In this document: one piece after another, positions 55,474-63,778 of the stretch
Layout: every line of letters starts with the position of its first letter
How positions within the stretch are numbered: position 1 is the stretch's first letter
Source of the DNA: DASXRA01 sp963737425
Lineage (GTDB): Bacteria > Actinomycetota > Actinomycetes > Mycobacteriales > Jatrophihabitantaceae
Reading direction: 5' to 3'
DNA: 64,000 nucleotides
NCBI GenBank assembly: GCA_963737425.1
Contig: CAVTSX010000008.1
Location: 372,001 to 436,000, forward strand
Position numbers and translations under genes: made by a program
The notes under the pieces: model-generated
Database searches by the model: none
What the model was told of the DNA's origin: nothing
The model's input: the letters and a program-made list of their open reading frames with translations, nothing else

Positions 55474-56355
55474 GTGAGCACATCGCGACCAGCGCGCTTA
55501 CGCGTCGGCGTGGTCGGAGCCGGCCGGGTCGGCTCGGTGCTGGGCGCAGCGCTCGCTCGGGCCGGGCACGAGATCGTCGCGGTCAGTGGCGTATCGCGTG
55601 AATCGCAGCGCCGCGCCGAACGGTTGCTTCCCGGCGTCCCACTGCTGCCCCCGCCCGACGTCGTGGCCGCCGCGGACTTCGTCCTGCTCGCCGTGCCCGA
55701 CGACTCGTTGCGCGCATTGGTGACCGGACTCGCCGTCACTGAGGCGTGGCGCCCGGGCCAGCTCGTCGCGCACACGTCCGGCGCGGTCGGCATCAGCGTG
55801 CTCGACGCGGCCGCCGCGCGCGGCGTCCTAGCGCTGGCCCTGCATCCGGTCATGACGTTCGCCGGGCGGCCAGAGGATCTGGATCGGCTCGCCGGCGCGA
55901 CGTTCGGTGTCACCGCCCCGGACGAACTGCGTCCGGTCGCTGAGGCACTCGTCGTCGAGATCGGCGGCGAGCCGGTGTGGGTTCCCGAGATGGCGCGGCC
56001 GCTCTATCACGCGGCGCTGAGCATCGGCGCCAACCACCTGACCACCGTGGTGAACGACTCGCTCGACCTGCTCGCACGCGCGGGCATCGACCAGCCGGCG
56101 AGTCTGCTGGCTCCGCTGCTCTCGGCAGCGCTCGACAACGCATTGCGCCTGGGCGACTCCGCGCTCACCGGGCCGATCTCGCGCGGCGACGTCGCCACCG
56201 TCGCCGCGCATCTGGCAACCCTCTCGCAGCAGGCACCCGACATCGTCGCGTCCTACGTCGCGATGGCCACGCGCACGGCGCAGCGCGCTGAGGCGTCAGG
56301 GCAATTGCGTCCTGAACAGGCCGCAGAGATCCGCGCCGCCCTGGAGCAGCGATGA
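55474..56355 (+). CDS. Rossmann-fold protein with DUF2520 domain
   Basis: 293 residues from GTG 55474, with GAGG 5 nt upstream. The N-terminal NAD(P)-binding motif is VGVVGAGRVGSVLGAALARA; LLAVPDDSL and LVAHTSGAVGISVL follow; the C-terminal helical domain (YHAALSIGANHLTTVVNDSL, TGPISRGDVATVAAHL) is DUF2520. The fold resembles ketopantoate reductase or pyrroline-5-carboxylate reductase, and the gene lies 4 nt overlapped before panC. A role in pantothenate synthesis is possible but not proven. Confidence 0.88.
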   Translation: MSTSRPARLRVGVVGAGRVGSVLGAALARAGHEIVAVSGVSRESQRRAERLLPGVPLLPPPDVVAAADFVLLAVPDDSLRALVTGLAVTEAWRPGQLVAHTSGAVGISVLDAAAARGVLALALHPVMTFAGRPEDLDRLAGATFGVTAPDELRPVAEALVVEIGGEPVWVPEMARPLYHAALSIGANHLTTVVNDSLDLLARAGIDQPASLLAPLLSAALDNALRLGDSALTGPISRGDVATVAAHLATLSQQAPDIVASYVAMATRTAQRAEASGQLRPEQAAEIRAALEQR

Positions 56356-57179
56356 CGCTCGTTGTGCACACCCGGGCCGAGCTGGCGGCCGCGCGAGCAC
56401 GGCTCGCGGCAGGCGTCGGGCTGGTCCCGACGATGGGCGCGCTGCATGCCGGGCACGTCGCGTTGCTCGATCGGGCGCGCGCCGAATGCGCGACGGTCGT
56501 GGTGAGCATCTTCGTGAACCCGGCGCAGTTCGGCCCCGGGGAGGACTTCAGCCGCTACCCGCGCTCGCTGGATGCCGATCTGGCGCGCTGCGAGCAGGCC
56601 GGGGTCGACGTCGTGTGGGCGCCACCGGTCGACGAGGTCTACCCGGCCGGCGTCGCCGAGGTGACGGTCTCGCCCGGGGCGCTCGGCTCGGAGCTGGAAG
56701 GCGCGGTTCGCCCATCGCATTTCGGCGGGGTGCTCACCGTCGTGGCGAAGCTGTTCAACCTCGTCCGGCCCGACGTCGGATTCTTCGGCGAGAAGGACTA
56801 TCAGCAGCTCACGCTCATCCGGCGGATGTCGGCCGACCTCGACCTCGGCGTCGACGTCGTGGGGGTACCCACCGTGCGAGATGCCGACGGGCTCGCCTTG
56901 TCCAGCCGTAACGCCTACCTGGCAGGCGGCGACCGGCAGGCGGCGGTTGCCCTGTCCCGCGCGCTGTTCGCCGGTCGTGACGCTGCCGCTGCGGGCGCTG
57001 ACGCCGTGATTGCCGCGGCGAAGGACGTGCTCGGCGCCGAGCCGGGCGTCGGCGTCGACTACCTCGTGCTGCGGGGCGCCGATCTCGGGTTCGCCCCCGA
57101 GCGCGGGCCGGCGCGGCTGCTCGTCGCGGCCCGGGTGGGCTCGACGCGACTGATCGACAACGTGGAGGTTGTGCTGTGA
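56352..57179 (+). CDS. panC: Pantothenate synthetase
   Basis: 275 residues from ATG 56352. LVPTMGALHAGHVALLDRAR has the HIGH-type ATP motif, IFVNPAQFGPGEDFSRYPR binds pantoate, and FFGEKDYQQLTLIRRM and VRDADGLALSSRNAYL complete the site. It joins pantoate and beta-alanine with ATP. panD (aspartate decarboxylase), usually the next gene in actinobacteria, is absent; only 31 bp separate panC from nadB. Confidence 0.96.
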   Translation: MTLVVHTRAELAAARARLAAGVGLVPTMGALHAGHVALLDRARAECATVVVSIFVNPAQFGPGEDFSRYPRSLDADLARCEQAGVDVVWAPPVDEVYPAGVAEVTVSPGALGSELEGAVRPSHFGGVLTVVAKLFNLVRPDVGFFGEKDYQQLTLIRRMSADLDLGVDVVGVPTVRDADGLALSSRNAYLAGGDRQAAVALSRALFAGRDAAAAGADAVIAAAKDVLGAEPGVGVDYLVLRGADLGFAPERGPARLLVAARVGSTRLIDNVEVVL

Positions 57180-57210
57180 CAGCTGTAACCCAGGCGAGCC
57201 GAGCGCGACG

Positions 57211-58869
57211 ATGATTCCGCGGCGGCTCAGGGCGCCCGCGCCGGGCTGGACGGCGCAGACCGACGTCCTCATCGTGGGCTCGGGCATCGCCGGGCTGTCC
57301 ACCGCGCTGCAGATCACCCGCCATTCGCAACTGCGGGTCATGCTCGTGACGAAGGACGTCCTGGCTGCCGGTTCGACACGTTGGGCACAGGGCGGCATCG
57401 CCGCCGCGCTCAGCAGCGAAGACTCACCGGACGAGCACCTGGCCGACACACTTGTTGCCGGTGTGGGCATTTGTGACGAGGACGCGGTGCGCGTGCTCGT
57501 CCGCGAGGGGCCGGCCGCCGTGCGCGACCTCGTCCAGATCGGCACCCGATTCGACCGGGCCCGCGACGGTGAGCTCTCGTTGGGGCGCGAGGGCGGTCAT
57601 CACCGTGACCGCATCGCCCACGCCGGCGGTGACGCCACCGGCGCCGAGATCGAGCGTGCCCTGGTGGCCCGGGTACTCGACGCGTCCGGCGTCGAGGTGA
57701 TCGAGCATGCCCTGGTGCTCGATCTCTTGCTGGACGCGTCCGGGGCGGCGGTGGGGGCGACGCTCCACGTGATGGGCGAGGGCCAGCGCGACGGCGTCGG
57801 TGCAGTGCGTGCGCGGGCCGTGGTGCTCGCCACCGGCGGCATCGGCCAGGTCTACGCGTCCACGACCAATCCCAGCGTGTCGACCGGCGACGGCGTGGCC
57901 GCCGCATTGCGCGCGGGGGCCGTGGTTCGCGACCTCGAGTTCGTCCAGTTCCACCCCACCGTGGCGTGGCTGGGGTCGAGGTCGCGCGGCCAGCAGCCCC
58001 TGGTCAGCGAGGCGGTACGCGGCGAGGGTGCGTTTCTCGTCGACGATGCCGGGCAGCGTTTCATGCAGGGGCAGCACGAACTTGCCGATCTTGCACCGCG
58101 CGACGTCGTAGCCAAGGCGATTCTGCGGCGGATGCGCGAGACCGGCGCCGAGCACGTCTGGCTGGACGCGCGGCATTTCGGTTCGGAGAAGTGGCGCGTG
58201 CGATTCCCCACGATCTACTCGACGCTGACCTCGCTGGGCATCGACCCGGCGCAGGAGCTGATACCTGTAGTGCCCGCGTCTCACTACGCATCCGGAGGCG
58301 TCCGCACCGATCTGCAGGGACTGTCCACAGTGGACGGTCTCTATGCCTGCGGTGAGGCCGCCTGCACCGGCGTCCACGGCGCGAACCGTCTGGCGTCGAA
58401 CTCGCTGTTGGAGGGCCTCGTATTCGGCCGGCGCATTGCAACGACCATCGTCGAACGCCTTGACCCCGGCGGCCCACTCGCCGAGCCGGCCGAACACGAT
58501 GCGGTGGGCGGACTCGTCGATGCCGGCGTCCGTCCACAGCTGCAACGGCTCATGTCCGCGAACGTCGGCGTGCTGCGCGACATCAAGGGACTCGACGCCA
58601 CCGAACGCGGCCTGGTCGAACTGAGCGAAACGCCCGCGGCGAGCAGCGACACCGACAGCTGGGAGGCGACCAACCTGCTGACCGTGGCGTCGGCACTCGT
58701 CGCGGCGGCGCGGATGCGGGAGGAGACGCGCGGCTCGCACTGGCGAGACGACTTCCCCGACCGCGACGACGAGCACTGGCGCGGCCACATCGACACAACA
58801 TTGGCAGCTGACGGGTCGCTGTCGCGTCGGTTCGTGCGGATCGGTAGATCGGAGAGGGAAGACACATGA
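57211..58869 (+). CDS. nadB: L-aspartate oxidase
   Basis: 552 residues from ATG 57211. The FAD-binding VLIVGSGIAGLSTALQI opens the flavoprotein domain. The active-site block reads STRWAQGGIAAALSSEDSPD, with EFVQFHPTVAWL, AVRGEGAFLVDDAGQRFM and HYASGGVRTDLQGLSTVDGL following, as in the succinate dehydrogenase/NadB family. It oxidises aspartate to iminoaspartate for NAD synthesis. The C-terminal helical domain is complete. nadA is not beside it. nadC follows with a 4-nt overlap. Confidence 0.95.
   Translation: MIPRRLRAPAPGWTAQTDVLIVGSGIAGLSTALQITRHSQLRVMLVTKDVLAAGSTRWAQGGIAAALSSEDSPDEHLADTLVAGVGICDEDAVRVLVREGPAAVRDLVQIGTRFDRARDGELSLGREGGHHRDRIAHAGGDATGAEIERALVARVLDASGVEVIEHALVLDLLLDASGAAVGATLHVMGEGQRDGVGAVRARAVVLATGGIGQVYASTTNPSVSTGDGVAAALRAGAVVRDLEFVQFHPTVAWLGSRSRGQQPLVSEAVRGEGAFLVDDAGQRFMQGQHELADLAPRDVVAKAILRRMRETGAEHVWLDARHFGSEKWRVRFPTIYSTLTSLGIDPAQELIPVVPASHYASGGVRTDLQGLSTVDGLYACGEAACTGVHGANRLASNSLLEGLVFGRRIATTIVERLDPGGPLAEPAEHDAVGGLVDAGVRPQLQRLMSANVGVLRDIKGLDATERGLVELSETPAASSDTDSWEATNLLTVASALVAAARMREETRGSHWRDDFPDRDDEHWRGHIDTTLAADGSLSRRFVRIGRSEREDT
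58323..58335. repeat. Coding palindrome GTCCACAGTGGAC, copy 2
   Basis: Lies inside nadB and encodes Leu-Ser-Thr-Val-Asp in the same phase as the copies in the MMPL and methyltransferase genes. Confidence 0.6.
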
Positions 58870-59777
58870 CGAGCGTTGTTCCAGCGGTTCAGCACGCCAT
58901 CGAGCAGGCGGGTCTACCGACCTGCCTCGTCGCGGACGTGGTCGCCCGGGCACTGGACGAGGATCTCGGCGCTGCCGGTGACGTCACTACGGCGGCCACC
59001 GTGCCGGCCGGCCTGCTCGGCAGTGCCGATCTCGTGCCGCGATCGGCCGGTGTGGTCGCCGGGTTGGCGGTCGCCGCATGGGTATTCGACGTCGTGAGCG
59101 AAGGGCGCGTCCGCACCGAGTTCGGGTCGGCGGACGGCGCCGCTGTCGTGCCGGGCGAGGTACTTGCAACCGCCCGCGGGCCGGTGCGCGATCTGCTCAC
59201 GGCTGAGCGCACGGCCCTGAACCTGCTCTGCCACCTGTCCGGCATCGCGACGCTGACCCGCAGTTGGGTCGATGCGATCGAGGGAACCGGCGCGGTCATC
59301 CGCGACACCCGTAAGACGCTGCCGGGCCTTCGCGCACTGGAGAAGTACGCGGTGCGCTGCGGCGGCGGGGTCAACCACCGCATGTCTCTGTCGGACGCCG
59401 TGCTGGTCAAGGACAACCACGTCGCGGCCGCCGGAGGAGTGGCGCAGGCGTTCGAGGCAGTGCGCGCAGCCCATCCGGAGCTGACGATCGAGGTCGAGGT
59501 CGACACCGTGGCGCAAGCGTTCGAGGTCATCGACGCAGGCGCCCAGCTCGTGCTACTCGACAACATGCCTGCGGCGCAGATGCGCGAAATCGTCGCCTAT
59601 GCCCGCACGCACGGCGGCGCAAAGCTGGAAGCATCGGGCGGGCTCGTCCTCGAACGGGCCCGCGAGGTTGCCCAGACCGGCGTCGACTACCTGTCCGTCG
59701 GCGCCCTGACCCACTCCGCCGTGGCGCTCGACATCGGGCTCGACATCAGCGACAGCACGGCATCTGGCAGCATCTGA
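58866..59777 (+). CDS. nadC: Nicotinate-nucleotide pyrophosphorylase (carboxylating)
   Basis: 303 residues from ATG 58866 in an ATGA overlap with nadB. DVTTAATVPAGLLGSADLVP, ERTALNLLCHLSGIATLTRS, DTRKTLPGLRALEKYAVRCG, GGVNHRMSLSDAVLVKDNHV and LEASGGLVLERAREVAQTGV are the full set of quinolinate phosphoribosyltransferase motifs. It makes nicotinate mononucleotide from quinolinate and PRPP. Confidence 0.96.
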   Translation: MTSVVPAVQHAIEQAGLPTCLVADVVARALDEDLGAAGDVTTAATVPAGLLGSADLVPRSAGVVAGLAVAAWVFDVVSEGRVRTEFGSADGAAVVPGEVLATARGPVRDLLTAERTALNLLCHLSGIATLTRSWVDAIEGTGAVIRDTRKTLPGLRALEKYAVRCGGGVNHRMSLSDAVLVKDNHVAAAGGVAQAFEAVRAAHPELTIEVEVDTVAQAFEVIDAGAQLVLLDNMPAAQMREIVAYARTHGGAKLEASGGLVLERAREVAQTGVDYLSVGALTHSAVALDIGLDISDSTASGSI

Positions 59778-59804
59778 GCGAAGACTCCGAACACAGGACA
59801 TCAG

Positions 59805-60569
59805 ATGCTGCTCGCGATCGACATCGGCAACACCAACATCGTCCTCGGCGTATACGACGGCGACGAGCTGGTGCGTTCCTGGCGCGTGAAGTCCGACGCG
59901 CGCAACACCGCTGACGAGCTGGCGCTGACATTCCGCGGCCTGCTCGGCGACTTCAAGATCACCGGCATCTCGGCCTGCTCGACCGTGCCCGCTGTGCTTC
60001 GCGAACTGCGGGTGATGCTCGCCGACTACTACGCCGACGTGCCGACCCTGGTCGTCGAGCCCGGCGTGCGTACGGGGGTCAGCCTGCAATACGAGAACCC
60101 GAAGGAGGTCGGCGCCGACCGCATCGTCAACACCGCGGCCGCCTTTCACCTCGTGCACGGCCCAGCGATCGTCGTCGACTTCGGCACGTCGACGAACTTC
60201 GACGTGGTCAGCGGGCGTGGTGAGTTCCTCGGCGGTGCGCTCGCACCCGGCATCGAGATCTCCCTCGACGCGCTCGCGGCGCGTGCCGCCCAGCTGCGCA
60301 CGGTCGAACTGGTCGCGCCGCGCAGCCCGATCGGCAAGACCACGGTTGAGGCGTTGCAGTCCGGCGTCCTCTACGGTTTCGCCGGCCAGATCGACGGCAT
60401 GATCCGGCGGATCCGGCCGCACCTCAACCCTGACAATCCCGAGTCCGTCGCCGTGATCGCCACCGGCGGGCTGGCCTCCGTCGTCATCGAGCACTGCGAG
60501 ACCGTGACCCGGTACGAGCCTGAGCTCACCCTGCTGGGCCTGCGGCTGGTGTTCGAGCGCAATCAGTAA
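59805..60569 (+). CDS. coaX: Type III pantothenate kinase
   Basis: 254 residues from ATG 59805, 27 bp after nadC. MLLAIDIGNTNIVLGVYDGD is the ATP-binding start of CoaX, YENPKEVGADRIVNTAAAFH binds pantothenate, and VVDFGTSTNFDVVSGRGEFL, GGALAPGIEISLDALAARAA follow. It phosphorylates pantothenate without feedback by CoA. panC and coaX at both ends of this unit bracket the NAD genes, so two cofactor pathways share a transcript. Confidence 0.96.
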   Translation: MLLAIDIGNTNIVLGVYDGDELVRSWRVKSDARNTADELALTFRGLLGDFKITGISACSTVPAVLRELRVMLADYYADVPTLVVEPGVRTGVSLQYENPKEVGADRIVNTAAAFHLVHGPAIVVDFGTSTNFDVVSGRGEFLGGALAPGIEISLDALAARAAQLRTVELVAPRSPIGKTTVEALQSGVLYGFAGQIDGMIRRIRPHLNPDNPESVAVIATGGLASVVIEHCETVTRYEPELTLLGLRLVFERNQ

Positions 60570-60583
60570 TCCGGCCCATTCGA

Positions 60584-61807
60584 TCAGGCTGGGTCGAGCA
60601 CCCACTTGTCGTGATCGATGATCGCGATCCGCTCGCCGTCGCGGCAGATTCCCTCGACGCTGACGCCGGGCCCGCCGATGACTACGTCGGTGTGCACGTT
60701 CGAGCGATTGATGCCGAGGTTGAACAGGTCATCTGGGTTCATGTCCTGGCCGCCGGCCACCGCGTGCGGGAAGCCCTGCCCCCACGCCACGTGGCAGCCG
60801 GCGTTCTCGTCATAGAGCGTGTCGTGGAAGATGACCGCGGCCTCGCGCACCTTCGACCCGCCGTCGACCAGCGACACCTCGCCGAGGCTGCGCGCACCGT
60901 CGTCGGAATCGAGCTCGGCCCGGATCGCGTCCTCGCCGGTGTCGGCGGTGACGTCGACGATGCGCCCGCCGGCGAACTCGACGCGCAGCCCCTCGACCTG
61001 CACGCCGGCGCGCGGCATGAGCAGCGGCCGGGTCAGCGTCATGACGCCATCGGCGCGTTGCCGGTCCGGGCTGGTGAACACCTCCTCGGTCGGCAGGTTC
61101 GGCATGAACTCCACGCCGCCCCTGGTGGTGAGCGACCCGCTGATCCACTGGCAATCCGGCAGTAGTCCGATCGTGAGGTCGGTGCCGTCGCCGAAGTAGC
61201 GCACGCTGTCGAGGCTCCGCGCCTCGAGTGCCCGCGCGCGCTGCTTGAGTTGTTCTCGGTGTTCGCGCCAGGCGGCTACGACGTCCGGCGCGCCGAAGCG
61301 CATCGCAACGCCGACGGCCTGCCATAGCCGTTCCTCGTCCGGTTCGCCGAATACCTGCTGCGCCCAGCCCGCATTCGGTGCTGCGCAGATCGTCCAGCTG
61401 ACCGCTCCGCTGAGGACGATCCGGCGGCTCTCGTTCGCCAACTCCAGTGGTATCGCCGACAACCGGGCCGCGTCGATGCCGTCGAACAGGTGCGGATCCG
61501 GATTCCCGGTCAGCTGGATCAGGGCAGCGCCGGCCCGTTCGTACTCGCGCAGTCGAGCCAGCGCCCAGGCCGGCGACGTCGAAAGCGATTCGGCGGGAGC
61601 GTGTCGCAGGGCGGCGCGGCGGACGTATCCGTCTGCATAGTCGACGTCGACGCGGCTCGCGCCGGCCAGGTAGGCCTGCTCGACGACCTCCCGCACGACG
61701 GGCGCGTGGACGAGGTCGGCACGCACCGACACCACCTGGCCCGGCTGCACGTTTGCGCCCACCTGGACGACGAGTTGGGCGTATCGAGTGAGCCGGTCAG
61801 CAGTCAT
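60584..61807 (-). CDS. M29-family aminopeptidase
   Basis: 407 residues from ATG 61807; GTG 61816 is the alternative, but a TACGGT box lies 7 nt before the ATG. Motifs of thermophilic aminopeptidase T-like enzymes are present: FMPNLPTEEVFTSPDRQRAD, with metal-ligand Glu residues, SLGEVSLVDGGSKV, IFHDTLYDENAGCHVAWGQG and SNVHTDVVIGGPGVSVEGIC. The enzyme removes N-terminal residues using two metal ions. It is convergent with coaX (14-bp gap). Confidence 0.93.
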   Translation of the reverse strand: MTADRLTRYAQLVVQVGANVQPGQVVSVRADLVHAPVVREVVEQAYLAGASRVDVDYADGYVRRAALRHAPAESLSTSPAWALARLREYERAGAALIQLTGNPDPHLFDGIDAARLSAIPLELANESRRIVLSGAVSWTICAAPNAGWAQQVFGEPDEERLWQAVGVAMRFGAPDVVAAWREHREQLKQRARALEARSLDSVRYFGDGTDLTIGLLPDCQWISGSLTTRGGVEFMPNLPTEEVFTSPDRQRADGVMTLTRPLLMPRAGVQVEGLRVEFAGGRIVDVTADTGEDAIRAELDSDDGARSLGEVSLVDGGSKVREAAVIFHDTLYDENAGCHVAWGQGFPHAVAGGQDMNPDDLFNLGINRSNVHTDVVIGGPGVSVEGICRDGERIAIIDHDKWVLDPA

Positions 61808-61844
61808 GGGCGCCACCGTAGCCGGTGCCCGTACCGGCGAGTAG

Positions 61845-62621
61845 TCAACGGCGGAAGCTGCGGGCGGCGACGGTCAGATAGGGCAGTTCGAAGTTCTCCC
61901 GCCCGGCGAGATCAGGATGGGTGTGGGCCAGTTCGCGCACTGCGTCGAGCAGCTTGGCCCGCTCGTCTGCGGGCAGGTCGATGACGTAGGAGCGGCTCGC
62001 GATCACTTCGGCGAGCGTTTCGGCATCGACGGTCTGGCTGTACCGGAACTCGGCCCGTTCGGGAGCCATGAACAGCGCCGAGTCGAAGCTCGCCTGGTCG
62101 GTGCTGCGCGGCGAGCGTGGCCGCCGGGCCAGCCGCGAGTCGAGCAGGTCGTCGAGCGCGCCCGCCCAGTCCGGCGAGGTGTCGCGCTTGTTCGCGAGGA
62201 CGCCGACGACGCCGCCGGGCCGCAAGATCCGCGCGATCTCACGGTCGGCGGCCGGACGTTCGAACCAATGCAGCGCCGCGCCGATGACGACGGCATCCAG
62301 GTCGGCGTCGGGTAGCCCGGTCGCCTCGGCGGTTGCGTCGCGAGCGTCCACTGTGGACAGTCGCGCGGTGAGGCGTTCACGCATCGCGGCCGACGGCTCG
62401 ATCGCGACGACATCGAGGCCGCGTGTGACGAGTGCTGCGGTGAGCTTTCCCGTGCCGGCACCGAGGTCGAGCACGCGATGTGCCGTGGCCGGAATCAGCC
62501 AGCCAACGGCCTCAGGCGCATAGCCCGGACGGGCCCGTTCGTAGAGATCGGCGACCGAGTCGAACGACCGGCCGAGTCGGCGGCGGTCGGGATCACTGAG
62601 TGCTCTGGCGTCGTCTGGCAC
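61845..62621 (-). CDS. Class I SAM-dependent methyltransferase
   Basis: 258 residues from GTG 62621, preceded at 7 nt by TAGGGT. The SAM-binding motif I is VLDLGAGTGKLTAALVTRGL, then VVAIEPSAAMRERL, and LDAVVIGAALHWFERPAADR with EIARILRPGGVVGVLANKRD. The substrate is unknown; the group resembles small-molecule methyltransferases of the Methyltransf_11 type. It is divergent from the LLM gene across a 100-bp spacer. Confidence 0.9.
   Translation of the reverse strand: MPDDARALSDPDRRRLGRSFDSVADLYERARPGYAPEAVGWLIPATAHRVLDLGAGTGKLTAALVTRGLDVVAIEPSAAMRERLTARLSTVDARDATAEATGLPDADLDAVVIGAALHWFERPAADREIARILRPGGVVGVLANKRDTSPDWAGALDDLLDSRLARRPRSPRSTDQASFDSALFMAPERAEFRYSQTVDAETLAEVIASRSYVIDLPADERAKLLDAVRELAHTHPDLAGRENFELPYLTVAARSFRR
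62346..62358. repeat. Coding palindrome GTCCACTGTGGAC, copy 3
   Basis: Lies inside the methyltransferase gene; on its coding strand it again reads Leu-Ser-Thr-Val-Asp. Confidence 0.6.
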
Positions 62622-62628
62622 GGCATCG

Positions 62629-62634
62629 ACCCTA
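62629..62634 (-). promoter_or_regulatory. Leaderless -10 box for the methyltransferase gene
   Basis: TAGGGT on the minus strand ends 7 nt before GTG 62621. Confidence 0.45.
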
Positions 62635-62709
62635 GACGACCTCGGCGCGTCAAACGATCAACTGCGCCAGGCGGTCGGGGCCGCACCGCCGATCACTTGC
62701 GAGCCACCG

Positions 62710-62715
62710 TAGGGT
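62710..62715 (+). promoter_or_regulatory. Leaderless -10 box for the LLM oxidoreductase gene
   Basis: TAGGGT ends 6 nt before GTG 62722. With the divergent TAGGGT box at 62629-62634 it makes a back-to-back leaderless promoter pair. Confidence 0.5.
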
Positions 62716-62721
62716 CGCGTC

Positions 62722-63657
62722 GTGGACCTTCGTATCTTCACCGAGCCGCAGCAAGGTGCGACCTACGACGATCTGCTCCGCGTCGCGAGGGCCAGCGAGG
62801 AACTGGGGTTCGACGCCTTCTTCCGGTCCGATCATTTGCAGCGCATCGGCGATGGCGATCCGGGGCCAGGCCCGACCGACTCCTGGGTCACCCTGGCCGG
62901 GCTGGCCCGCGAGACCCGCCACATCCGGCTCGGCACCATGGTCACGTCGGCGACGTTCCGGTGGCCCGGTCCGCTTGCGGTCGCGGTGGCGCAGGTCGAC
63001 GCGATGAGCGAGGGGCGCGTCGAGCTCGGGATCGGCGCCGGATGGTACGAGGCCGAGCATCTCGCGTACGGCGTCCCGTTCCCGCCGGTTGGCGAACGGT
63101 TCGACCGCCTGAGCGAACAGCTGGCCGTCATCGACGGCATGTGGCGCACTCCCGTCGGGCAGACGTTCCAGTTCGACGGGCGCTACTACCCGATCGTCGA
63201 CTCGCCGGCGCTGCCCAAGCCGGTCCAGTCACCCCGGCCGCCGATCATCATCGGCGGCAAGGGCAAGCGGCGAACTCCGGAGCTCGCGGTGCGCTACGCC
63301 GACGAGTTCAACGCGGGTTTCCGGCCGCTCGAGGTGACGAACTCGATCTATGAGCGGGTGCGCTCCGCGGCAGTGGCGGCCGGACGCGACACGCCGCTCA
63401 TCTACTCGGCCGCGCAGACGGTGTGTGTCGGCCGCGACGATGCCGAGGTCGCCCGTCGGGCCGACGCCATCGGCCAGGATGCGAACGAGCTACGCGAGGC
63501 CGGCCTCGCCGGAACGCCCAACCAGGTCATCGACAAGCTCGGCCACTTCGCCGAGATCGGCACGCACCGCGCTTACCTGCAGGTGCTCGACCTGAGCGAC
63601 CTTGACCACCTCGAGCTCATCGCGTCTGCGATCGCGCCGCAGGTTGCCGCGCTCTAA
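62722..63657 (+). CDS. LLM-class (probably F420-dependent) oxidoreductase
   Basis: 311 residues from GTG 62722. The luciferase-like fold is shown by DLLRVARASEELGFDAFFRS DH-type start (ELGFDAFFRSDH), ETRHIRLGTMVTSATFRWPG, GRVELGIGAGWYEAEHLAYG and PRPPIIIGGKGKRRTPELAV. The GAGWYEAEH motif and sequence style fit the actinobacterial F420-dependent group rather than FMN luciferases; the substrate is unknown. It stands alone downstream of a divergent methyltransferase. Confidence 0.9.
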   Translation: MDLRIFTEPQQGATYDDLLRVARASEELGFDAFFRSDHLQRIGDGDPGPGPTDSWVTLAGLARETRHIRLGTMVTSATFRWPGPLAVAVAQVDAMSEGRVELGIGAGWYEAEHLAYGVPFPPVGERFDRLSEQLAVIDGMWRTPVGQTFQFDGRYYPIVDSPALPKPVQSPRPPIIIGGKGKRRTPELAVRYADEFNAGFRPLEVTNSIYERVRSAAVAAGRDTPLIYSAAQTVCVGRDDAEVARRADAIGQDANELREAGLAGTPNQVIDKLGHFAEIGTHRAYLQVLDLSDLDHLELIASAIAPQVAAL

Positions 63658-63778
63658 GGCGCGTTGCGACACCGCACGCTCGGCTGCGCGTCGGCCAGGC
63701 AAGCCCGGGATGGGAGGTCCGGGAGCGCCGCACCCGTGCCAGCTCGCGATACACGGCTGCAGTGGCGCTGCGCGACGG

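Noticed and set aside
57424..58953. 509-codon antisense frame opposite nadB
   Set aside because: No recognisable motif; a mirror of nadB codon bias.
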